Positions 23,933 to 61,875 of a stretch of DNA of 64,000 nucleotides are shown one piece after another (position 1 is the stretch's first letter; each line of letters begins with the position of its first letter). This stretch comes from Heterocephalus glaber (taxonomy: Eukaryota; Chordata; Mammalia; Rodentia; Bathyergidae). The notes under the pieces were generated by a model. That model ran no database searches. It was not told the origin of the DNA and worked only from the letters and a program-made list of their open reading frames with translations. The DNA lies in NCBI RefSeq assembly GCF_000247695.1, contig NW_004624795.1, positions 6,030,686 through 6,094,685 on the forward strand, given 5' to 3'. The position numbers and the translations under genes were made by a program.

Positions 23933-24030
23933 GGGGCTGGGGATTTAGCTCAGTGCTTTCGCCGCCTGGTGCGCAAGCGCAAGGACCCGAGTTCGATCCC
24001 CGGTACCCACAAAAAAAAAAAAAAAAAAAA
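23933..24030 (+). repeat. ID SINE in ZFYVE16 pseudogene
   Basis: GGGGCTGGGGATTTAGCTCA ... TCGATCCCCGGTACC then poly(A). AAAAATTACTG flanks it on both sides. Confidence 0.95.
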
Positions 24031-24040
24031 ATTACTGCCA

Positions 24041-24128
24041 GGGCTGGGGATTTAGCTCAGTGGTTCCGCAGCCTGCCGGGCAAGCACAAGGTCCCAAGTT
24101 CGATCCACGGCACACACACACAAAAAAT
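24041..24128 (+). repeat. ID SINE in ZFYVE16 pseudogene
   Basis: Second copy 10 bases after the first, GGGCTGGGGATTTAGCTCAG ... GTTCGATCCACGG with a CA-rich tail; AAAAATTAC follows again. Confidence 0.93.
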
Positions 24129-24906
24129 TACGCCCAGATACCAGATGACTTCAAGGCTAATGCAGATTCTCTGACTGGATTGGGTTCCTCTGCAGTTTCA
24201 GATGCTCTCTCTGTCCCATAGCCAGACCATGGGAATGGTCCTGTCACAGAAGAGCAGAATGATGTCAGCTCTGACTTACAGAACAGAGAAATTGGTGGTA
24301 CCAAAGTATCAGGAATAAAAGTAGATAGGACACTTTCAGACTCCTGTCAATATGATGGAACAGAAAATTCAAAGGATGAAAAGATCTCTAGTCAGTTAGA
24401 CCCAGATGTTGACTGTAACATGGCCTCTGTTTTGACTCAGCAGGGTTCCAGAGTTTGTGATACCAAAGATAACCCAAGCCTGTCATGTGAGTTAGTAAAA
24501 GGTAGTGGCTGTTTGGTGAAACAGGAAATAGATTTGGTGAAAGAGGAAGTAGATATGAAGCCTAAGTGCTTTGCCTTGCATAAGTCTTCCAAAAAGTGAA
24601 AGTTTGTGCCTAAGTGACTCAAACTCAAAAGCTGAAAATTTCAAATCACCTGACCTTTCCTGTCAGGGAGATAGAAGTCTTGTGTCTATGTAACAATCTG
24701 CAAAAGAAGACTGGAGAAATTTTTTTTTTTTAAGAGAAATTTAGACCTTAAAGATAATAGTGATGCAATCCACGATTCCCTGTCAGCTCTCCATGTTTCC
24801 AGTGAAGATACACCCTCCAAGTTGTCCTGTCTTCCAGGACCTGGCTCTTTGCACTGCTCCCTCATTGACAGTAAAGCACACAGTGATTATTATTATTATT
24901 ATTATT

Positions 24907-24984
24907 GTTTTGGTACTGGGGATCGAACTCAGGAACTTGTGCTTGCGAGGCAAGTGCTGGAACCACTGAGCTAAATTCCCAGCC
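24907..24984 (-). repeat. ID SINE in ZFYVE16 pseudogene
   Basis: Preceded by an ATT repeat; TTTTGGTACTGGGGATCGAA ... GAGCTAAATTCCCAGCC. Similar CACAGTGATTATT / CACTGTGATTATT flanks mark the target site. Confidence 0.93.
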
Positions 24985-25475
24985 TGACACTGTGATTATT
25001 TATCTCAAAAGGAACCCAAGGATTACATACAACATACAGGGATGGTGCGTGAAGAAACGCAGAAGAGCGCTGTTTTAGACAGGGAGCCATTCAGGCAGGC
25101 TGATCTTATGAAAGAGAAAAAAATGCAAAAGTACACTTCTTCAGACAGTACCTAAAGAGAGGGGAGGAAAGGTAGAATGTGAGCAGATGGCTTGACTTAG
25201 ACTACTTCAATATTGATGAAGGCATGAAGAGAGGCACACTCATTAGCGATGCTGAGCTGGATGACTTTGTGACAGAACGGTACCTTCAGACCTCTAACTT
25301 AATGTCTTTTGAAGGAGATGTAAGTGGCTCAAATCTCAGATGAATCAGATAGATATGAAAGACCTAGGTGATGGAAATGTCAATGATATTTATTTCAATG
25401 CTGAAGCAGGAGCCACTGGGGAAATTGATGGTATTAATATGATTTATGAAGCGGTTGATAAACAAAACACAAATC

Positions 25476-26583
25476 TTTTTAAAAGGTGAGGAAACATAGG
25501 CCAAGGGTTGAGCAGGGACTCACTGTAGGCCCAGGCTGGCAGTCAGGTGCAAGGCCTGGAAGATCCCAGTGACTGTTTGTGCACCCGTGTCCGTGCGGGG
25601 TGGGGGGGTGGTGAGGGAAGACTTCACTGAGACCATGGAAGCTCATGAGGGATTTCAAAGAATCAGTGGACAGGGCTGGGGATTTAGCTCAGTGGTTCCA
25701 CCTCTTGCCTCGCAAGTGCAAGGTCCCAAGTTCGATCCCCGGTACCGAAAAAAAAAAGAATCAGTGGACATTTTCCAAGTGGACTAGAGGATAAAGGGTA
25801 CTTGGGCAGAGTGACAGCACGTGCAAAGGTCGGAGGGAGGCCCAGACAGGCCCTGTGTGTTGGTGGAGCTGTCCCAGGCGTAGGGCAAGCCCTAAGACAG
25901 AGGCTGGTGTGGAGCGGCAGGCTGGGGACGAGGATACAGAGGAGCCCTTTCTGGACATGTGGAGTCCGCAGAGCCTGGAGAGGCCAGCTGGAGGCACTGT
26001 GAGGTCCAGCATCGAGGCTGGAGGCTGGAAGCACTGGGGTGGTGTCATCAGCACAGGGTGACACACAGGGTCATCTGGTGGGGGACCAAAACCAGAAGCT
26101 TGGGTGAGCTGAGGACTCCTGCAGGGGGAGCAGGCTGGGAGAAGCGGGCAGGTAGGTGGACCAGGACAAGGGGAAAGGAGTTGAAACAAAAGACAAAGGG
26201 TGAGCTTGACAGGCTGCCAAGAGGGGAGGGGCTGCAGCCAGGTAAGCGAGGTGGAGGGCCGCAAGGGCCTGAGGTGCCACTCCAGCTTCAGTGGAGCCCA
26301 TGCGGGACTCAGTGGCGGTGACTTCTAAGCTGTGGGACCCTGAAGTGACGGGGGCAGGGAGATGGTACAGGCAGACTGGAAGATGGGCAGGGCCACCAAG
26401 GGAGGGCACTGCGTCCTGAGGGCTGCAGAGCCATCAGAGGTGTCAAGGGGGAGAGGGCCCAGGGTAGAGGAGTAGGAACCCACTCTGGGCACCGTGCAGA
26501 AGGGGAGGGAGGTGCAGGCAGAGAAGTGACACTGACATCACTCCAGGGAGAAGGGACAGAGGCCAGTGACGAGATGCCAAGGG
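25476..26583. other. Intergenic, one ID SINE, no gene seen
   Basis: GC-rich unique sequence after the pseudogene end. No coding family recognised. Confidence 0.4.
25674..25757 (+). repeat. ID SINE with perfect target-site duplication
   Basis: GGGCTGGGGATTTAGCTCAG ... CCCCGGTACCG(A)n; AAAGAATCAGTGGACA occurs on both sides. Confidence 0.96.
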
Positions 26584-26790
26584 GCCAGACGAGATGGTGC
26601 ATGCTTGTGATTTCAGCTATTCAGGAGGATGAGGCAGGAGGATAGCAAGTTCAAGGCCAACCTGGGCCACTTAGTGAGATCCTATCTCAAAATAAAATAA
26701 AAAGGCTAGAGGTATAGCTGAGTAGGAGCACTTGTCTAGCAAGTCCAAGACTCTGGGCTCCATCCCCTGCTGCAAAACAAAAACAAAAAC
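26584..26790 (+). repeat. B1-ID dimeric SINE
   Basis: GCCAGACGAGATGGTGCATG ... GATCCTATCTCAAAAT, then an ID half (GGCTAGAGGTATAGCTGAGT) and a CAAAAA tail. Confidence 0.88.
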
Positions 26791-27044
26791 ACCCCCACAG
26801 ATCCAAGAAGGTGAAAGCTGAAAGCAGGGGTACCCAGGGCTTGTCTAAGTTGGGCAGAGAGAAGGAGAGGAGTCCAGGCTTCCAGGTGGGATGAGCGCCT
26901 GGGGGCAGAGCAGGCTGGGGGCACCTGTGGGTCACTTTGGGGACCTGTGAGGAACTTAGATTTAGCAACCACATCTACAGGGCTGGAACTTGGGAGGGTG
27001 CTGAGCTAGGAGTTAGTTATTAGGAGCCATCAGGATAACTTGTG

Positions 27045-27123
27045 TTTTTTTGGTACTGGGGATTGAACTTAGGACCTTGTGCTTGTCAGGCAGGCCCAGC
27101 GCCACTGAGCTACATCCCTGGCC
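27045..27123 (-). repeat. ID SINE
   Basis: TTTTTTGGTACTGGGGATTG ... GAGCTACATCCCTGGCC, abutting a B1 in the same orientation. Confidence 0.88.
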
Positions 27124-27245
27124 TGGCTTTTGTTTTTAGACAGGGTCTCACTATGTAGCCCAGGCTGGCTTGGAACTTGTGGTGATCCTCCTGCCTCAGC
27201 CACCTGGGTGCTGGGATTACAGTTATGCACTACCACACCCAGCTA
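27124..27245 (-). repeat. B1 SINE
   Basis: GACAGGGTCTCACTATGTAG ... GGTGCTGGGATTACAGTTAT ... CACACCCAGCT. Confidence 0.9.
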
Positions 27246-27249
27246 CCAA

Positions 27250-28838
27250 TGGGATAATTTTTACCTAAGTATCAGAAGACACAATGGAGACAGGATTTCC
27301 TCCTTGGTAGTTTAATCTCTATTTCTACCTGGGCAAATACCCTCCTTTTGTCTCTTTTATAGCAGATACACTCCAACATCATTGGTATCTTATTACAAAG
27401 AAGGCAACAAAATGCAGGAATTAGTGAGCTGGGGTGATGCTGGTGTCTAATGGGGCAAGTCAAAGTGGGTCAAGCTGGATGCCACTGTCACCTACTGAGC
27501 CAGCCACTCCCCAGCACCCTATTAACCCTGACCACTGGACCAATCACTGCCTCTGGCAGAAGGATATGGACCCTATCCCTGAGGAAGCCACTATGGAGGA
27601 AGGGACAGGGGAGTGCACAGGTGAGCACACAGGGACCATGTGGAACCCCTGCCCCCGGTGGGGAGTGAGGGGTAGGTGAAGCCCCCACCTGCCCAGATGC
27701 CCCACATGAGCACAGAGTGCTGCTGCAAGAAGTCTCCTCCCGGAGATGGCCCAGCTGTGGCAGGCTGCCCCTGCCATGTGGACACCGGGGCCTCTCACCT
27801 CCAAGGGGTCAGCTTGACTTGAGACAAAGTTCTGTAGAGGTCATCAGAGCTAGCAGCCAGGCAAGACCGGCCAGAACTGGGGGGTGGCGGGCCAGGCCAG
27901 GCCAGGCCAGGACACAGGTCGGCTGTCAGGCCAGCTCCCTGATGTTTGGGACCCATGAGGGCCACTTCCTCTTTCTCACTTTGCCCCTCCCTCTGCTCAG
28001 CCCGCCCACCCCTCAGATCACACAGCAGCTCCGTGGGTCCCCTCCCTGCCCTCCTAGCCATGTCAACTTCCTGCTGCAGCCAGGATGTTCTTTCTGACAT
28101 CTCCACCAGCTCCACGTTGCTCCACCAGCACCAGCCCTAAAATCTAGCGCAACATGGGTTCAGGCTGTGTAAGGTTGCGTTTCCAGAATGAACCCCAGCT
28201 TCCGGAAGAGGCCCTCACTCATCTTAGGCACTATAGTTCCACAGGGAGACTGAGGCTGAGGGATTCCGAACCGGGGGGAAGTGGGCCGCTGGGTCACCTG
28301 AGGAGAAGAAAATCTGATGAACCCATTCAAGGCTTTGAGCCTCCTTCATCCCTACCTCTCTCCTCTGTAATCTGCACTTTCAGTTCAAGTCAGAGATAGA
28401 GATTTGGTCCACTTAGCTCAGCAGATATGAGGAGCTTTGAGATGCACTGGGTACCAGCTGGGGACCAAGGAGGACATTTGACAGCCCTTTCCTTTCACAG
28501 ATGGAAAATCAAGGCAGGAGCACGAGGGTAACTCGCCCAAGGTGAGAAGACAAGAGACAACTGGCACACACCTGGCACTCACCTGGTCCCCAGCCACGCT
28601 TCATGCTCAGAAGCCGCCTGTATGGAGAACTGACATTGTCACATTCCAGCCGGGAAAACGTCACCCAAACCATGCCCCGCCTCTTCTGCCTTTCTTCTCC
28701 CTCAAGCTCCCAAGGACAGACCTGTGTTTGCCCACCCAGGAAGCCTCCCACCTGCAGCTGAACACTTGGCTCACTCTGTTGCTGTGCTCACCTGCAGGGG
28801 CAGATGGACCCGTCCCAGGTTTCATTCAGATGTCAAGA
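27250..28838. other. Intergenic, no gene seen
   Basis: Unique sequence. A short (GCCAG)n-type tandem run lies at about 27890-27912. No coding family recognised. Confidence 0.4.
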
Positions 28839-28956
28839 CAAGCCTGGTGCCCTGGCACATGCCTATCATCCTAGCACTTGGGAGGCTGAGGCAGGAGGAT
28901 CACTGTGAGTTCAAGGCCAGCCTGGACTACATAGCAAGACCCTGTCTCAGAAAGCA
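28839..28956 (+). repeat. B1 SINE
   Basis: AGCCTGGTGCCCTGGCACAT ... CCTGGACTACATAGCAAGAC. Confidence 0.92.
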
Positions 28957-30322
28957 GTTATTAAAAAATATATGTCAAGATGAATGACATCAGGTGCACA
29001 CCAACAGGGCAGGAAAATATTCATTAATTACATAATTTTGGTTTCTGATAACAGCAGGACCAGCCTTTCCAGGGGCTCCTAAATGGCTTGAGAGAGCCAG
29101 GAAAGGAGGTTGGCCTGGTTGGGGGTGAGCATCCAGGTGGAAGGAGTTTGTGGCTCTCCCTCCCTCAGGTCCCTATGGAAGCAGCCCCAGGATTCCCTTT
29201 CGTGGATCAGCCTGACTGGGTGCCAGTGCAGGCCCTAGGGGAGAGGGAGTATGGGGTGTAAGAGCGGTCAGCAAACATCAGCAGCTGTGCTGGGACTCTT
29301 CATTTCACGCATTTCTCTTGTGCGCTTGCTTAGAGGTCTGTTTCTAGCTGTCTCCCTTCTCCAGGGGAAGAGTTGACAGTTAAAGAGTTGGTTGACATGA
29401 TAAAGCCACTTGCAAGACATGAGGCTGTCACTGAAAGGATTTCAGCCCTGTGACATGAACTTGGGATGGCTCTTTCGCCATTTCTCCCCTCCGGACCCTT
29501 CCTGTCTCCAAGTCTGGCTCCAGCCCAGGCCAGCTCCCCCAGATCTGACACTCCCTACATTCCTTAGCCGGGCCCTCCCCCCAGCTCCCTCCCACATTCC
29601 CTCTGGACGCACCCCTGGACTGGAAAAGCCATCCTGAGTCCCTTTCCTGCTCCCAGGCCCTGGATGGGACATGCTGGTGATTCCTGTTTGGGATGGCCAG
29701 AGAGATAAGGGCTGGCATGGAGCCATCTGTCATGGCAAGACTCAAAGCTGTTTGGGGGAGGACAGAGCATCTGCCCTCCTGGGCCTGGCTGTCTCCCTAT
29801 CTCTAGGAACAAGGTGGAGGGTCCCAGGAGCAGCCAGGGAGTGAACTCAGTGGGCTCAACTTCCCTCCAGCTTCCTGTCCTGCCACCCCGGATGTCTCCT
29901 AACTCTTGGTGGCCCTGGACCAAAGATGAACCATGACAGAGGCTGGGTGGCTCTGGGACTCACTGCTCAGGAACAAATGGTACCTTAAGGGCATTCAAGG
30001 ACAACTGTCCACTCCCCCATATAGCACCAAGAAAGCTGTTATCGCAGCTGCTTCTGTTTAAGCAAGTCTGGTAGTCTGCACATCTGCCTGGAGTTTGTCT
30101 TTTAAAAGCACAGCTGTGGTCAGTGGCTTCCAGCCCTAGCTCTGCCTCCCATTTGTTGTAAGATCTGGGACAACCAGATCACCTCCGGAGGCTCAATTCC
30201 CTCCCGAGGTGAATGCAGATGTAATCTTGACTGGAGGAGACTAAGAGGATGAAAAGAACCTACACACGAAACAGTTTGTAATCTGTAAAGTCAAACTGGG
30301 GCCCCATTTCCAACTTCTAATT
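28957..30322. other. Intergenic, no gene seen
   Basis: Unique sequence with an MIR-like stretch near 30120-30250. No coding signal recognised. Confidence 0.4.
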
Positions 30323-30323
30323 C

Positions 30324-30411
30324 TTTTTTTTTTTGGTACCGGGAATCAAACTCCGGATTTTGTGTTTGTGAGGCAGGTGGTGGAACTACTGAGCTAAATC
30401 CCCCGGCCCTT
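30324..30411 (-). repeat. ID SINE
   Basis: TTTTTTTGGTACCGGGAATC ... GAGCTAAATCCCCCGGCC; TCTAATTCT on both sides. Confidence 0.92.
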
Positions 30412-30430
30412 CCAGCCTCTAATTCTAATG

Positions 30431-30592
30431 TTTTTCATTTGTTTGTTTGTTTTTGACACAGGATCTCACTGCATAGTTTAGACTGGCCTTGAATTCACTA
30501 TGTCACCCAGGAGGGCCTCAAACTCAAAAGCAATCCTCCTGCCTCAGCTTCCAAGTGAGCGGCTCACAGTCGTGGACCACCACACCTGGCTT
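30431..30592 (-). repeat. B1 SINE with internal duplication
   Basis: GACACAGGATCTCACTGCAT ... two similar CCTTGAATTCA / CCTCAAACTCA units ... CACCACACCTGGCT. Confidence 0.87.
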
Positions 30593-30719
30593 CCAATTCT
30601 AATCTTGTACTAATTCCCCCACTTAAGAGAATGCTAAATTGTATAAACTTCAGGCCCCACCAAACCTGGATCGGCCCTACATATTGTACAAAGGTTAATT
30701 ATTAGCTTATATGATTAAG

Positions 30720-30890
30720 AAGGGCTCTAGGGCCAGATGACACAGGATTAAATCTTAGCTGTGTGGCCTTCGCCAAGTTGCTTAACCTCCCTGTTTTCCT
30801 GTCTGAGATAACACCTCCACCATCCATATGAAGATTTAATTTAATAATATTTCAAAGCATTTAGCGTATGTGCTTAATACACGGTATTTT
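30720..30890 (+). repeat. MIR-like SINE
   Basis: GTGTGGCCTTCGCCAAGTTGC-type core followed by TTAACCTCCCTG, typical of MIR. Confidence 0.7.
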
Positions 30891-32163
30891 CAGAATGTTC
30901 AGGGCAAATGGATCTTTGTACTGTTTTAAAGGAAATCTGAGATTCTAGAAAGTCCGTAGTGACCTCGAAGTTCCTAGCAGTCTCCACCTGGCACCACCTA
31001 CTACACGCCCATGAGGCTGCTGTCCCCGCCCAGCCTCCTAAAGCTCCGTGCGACCTGGGTGGGAGGAGGGGGCTGGGCTGGGCCCTAAGCCTGGTGCGCT
31101 CCCAGGAGGGACTCATTCCACCCTGCCAGTTTAGCCCTAGCTACGAGAAGGCGGCCTGAAGCGGAAAAGGCTTCTTGCTAATTACAGCTAGCGGTGTTTG
31201 GTGATTATCACTGCCGAATATCTCACTGGCGTTGACGGGGAGCCAGTTCCAGCTCGGATCAGGATGGGTGGGGATGGGCGTGCAGGAGAAATAAATCTCG
31301 ACCGAGAAAGGGAAGGGGCCGCTGCGAGCAACAACGCCCAGAGACCTCCAGCCACTCTTAGGGACTCAGAGCGCTGGGAGGCGAGCGGAGCCTTGCAGCC
31401 AGCGGCGCGCGGACCTCGGCCCCAGAGGCGCCGCCGCCGCTGGCCCGCCCGACCGCACAGCGAGGTGCCCGTGCCTGGAACCGCCTCTCCAGCAGCCGCC
31501 GCCGCAGCACAGCGAACCGGCAGATCCCACCCCCGGCCCCGCCCGTCCAATCCGTCTGCCTCCGGAGGGGCAGTTTCCCGGGAGAAGTGAGGGGCGGGGA
31601 TGGGAAATCCAAGCCTTTAGGGGCTCCCGACAGGTGTCTGGGGAGCGGGCGGGGCCCGGGTAGGAAGGATGAGAAGGGAGGGGCGGCGCTGCCCCTTTAA
31701 GAGGCGGCGGCCGAGCCGGGACCTTTTCTCTTTCCCCGGAAGGAAAGCGGAGCCCGCCTGGGCTGGGCTCGCAAGGTGGGGAGGTGCGGGGCTGGGCGTG
31801 GGGAGGCGGGGCGCACGGCGAGGGGGACCCCTCCCCCGCGTCTTCCTTGCGGTTGACCTGCCCTACCGCCTAGATCCGCCGCCCAGCTGGGATCGCGGGC
31901 TACCGCACCGCCAGGGGGGCGCGGCCGGGGCGAGCTGCGGGGCCGCCTGCCAGGCGCGGGGACAGTGACCCAGCTGCGGGGCTAGACTCACGGGCCTTGG
32001 AAGGGGATCGGAGGGCGCAGCGCTGAGCAGACGTGAACGTGACCAGGACTGGGGCAAGACACCGCCGGCTCTAGCGGAGCAGGGGCGCGGCGGGCTCGGG
32101 TCCTCCGCGGCGCGGGAGCAGGTGAACAGGTCCCCGTACCCTCGCCGCCCCCGGCTCCCGGCC

Positions 32164-60811
<28,648 letters not shown>

Positions 60812-60881
60812 CATCCTCCTAGCCCACGCGACTCCCCACATCCCGTTCTTCCTATTTATCGTTAAATTATGCCTCTGACAG

Positions 60882-60896
60882 CCCACAGGGGGCACC
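60882..60896 (+). promoter_or_regulatory. CTCF-like motif in ITGA3 3' UTR
   Basis: CCCACAGGGGGCACC, a near match to the CTCF core, 142 bases after the exon 26 motif in the same orientation. Confidence 0.4.
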
Positions 60897-61849
60897 ACCG
60901 CTGGCCATCTCCCTGCAGGACTTGCCATGCCAGCACACTGTGCCCTGTGTCGGGGTACACGGGGGGCTCGCTGCTCCTGGCCTGTGCTTATGCAACACGG
61001 ATGGTGCATGGACTCGCTACATGCCAGCCTTTGCCCGTGCCAAACCAAGGGCCTCTGCCAAAGCAGGAGGAAAAGGCCCCCGCATGGTGACACCCCCCCT
61101 TCACACTGGGTCCACCCTGAGCCATACCCACTGGACCGACTTTGCTGCCGAGAGTAAACTACTGACAGGGCCCAGCTGTGAGTCCTCGGCCCCTATGCAC
61201 CACAGCTGGGGTCCCGCCAAGGGCTGCCCAGGGGCCATTCTTGGGACCTACCTGCTCACCCCAGAGAGCGAATAAGCCAGAAAGCAGGTCCCAGAAAGGC
61301 TTCCTTCCATGAGTCTGTGACGCCTTTCTCCTGGGCCATGGGCCAAACTAGCAGGGAACACAGCCCAGAGGGACAGAGAGACAAAGGGAGGGTGCAGATG
61401 GGACACTCTGGGACGGCCCCGGAGCATGGTGGCAGCCCTTGGGGAGCAGGAGACCAGCCCTGGGCCAAGCAGACACTACAGGATGAGGAGATACCAGTTC
61501 CCACCCATCCCTTCCACCCCAGCCTCCGAAGTGCCTGGGAGACCCTGCAAGATGTCAGAGGGAGCGACGCTTGAATGTAGGGCAGGGACAGAGCCCTGTC
61601 CCCAACCCAGCTGGCCAGGCCCCACTCCGTCCTCACTGACCGTGGAATGGGGCCTAGAGGTGGCGTTCTTGGCTGTCCTTGGCTTTCAGAGACACCCTGG
61701 CTGCCCCTCCTTCGTGGGCTGTGTCTGAGGCCCCTAGCAGTTGAGGCTGGTCCCCAGTATCTCCACTGGCTGCCCCTCCTCCTCCATGGTACTGTAGCAG
61801 GGGGCTCCCCCCTTGTGCCTTCTTTGTATACAGGCTTCTCACGGCAACC

Positions 61850-61855
61850 AATAAA
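61850..61855 (+). terminator. ITGA3: Polyadenylation signal AATAAA of ITGA3
   Basis: Canonical AATAAA in the context CAACCAATAAACAACT, about 1.04 kb after the 3B stop. It is the first canonical hexamer downstream of the coding exons. Confidence 0.8.
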
Positions 61856-61875
61856 CAACTCCCAGTTTGTACACC

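Larger units (their letters stand above)
23440..25475 (+). pseudogene. ZFYVE16: Pseudogene of ZFYVE16 (endofin), N-terminal part only
   Basis: ZFYVE16 is an endosomal FYVE-domain adaptor. After the ATG at 23496 the frame shifts, then [14 protein letters not shown] matches its N-terminus. Downstream blocks in shifting frames also match: [48 protein letters not shown] and [19 protein letters not shown], then [13 protein letters not shown] and [12 protein letters not shown]. Stop codons, frameshifts and internal deletions rule out a working protein. It covers roughly residues 1-600 of about 1540 and stops before the FYVE domain. The mapped part probably falls largely in one large exon, so retrocopy versus DNA duplication cannot be decided; there is no poly(A) tail. 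The sequence just upstream, with a short uORF at 23446, may be 5' UTR. Three ID SINEs interrupt it. Matches are from memory of the human protein. Confidence 0.85.
60812..61875 (+). other. ITGA3: ITGA3 3' UTR
   Basis: Sequence from the 3B stop to about 20 bases past the AATAAA at 61850. It is GC-rich and free of SINEs, unlike the introns. The poly(A) cut site is inferred. Confidence 0.8.

Noticed and set aside
25500..26600. Continuation of the ZFYVE16 pseudogene toward its FYVE domain
   Set aside because: Similarity stops at about 25475; no zinc-finger cysteine pattern appears downstream on either strand.
31198..31590. 130-codon frame in the CpG island, possible divergent or upstream gene
   Set aside because: Arginine/alanine-rich translation typical of CpG islands; no conserved domain and no splice evidence.
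32122..32163. In-frame upstream extension of the ITGA3 start
   Set aside because: The codon at 32122 is GTG, not ATG; the ATG at 32164 has the better context and gives the known signal peptide.
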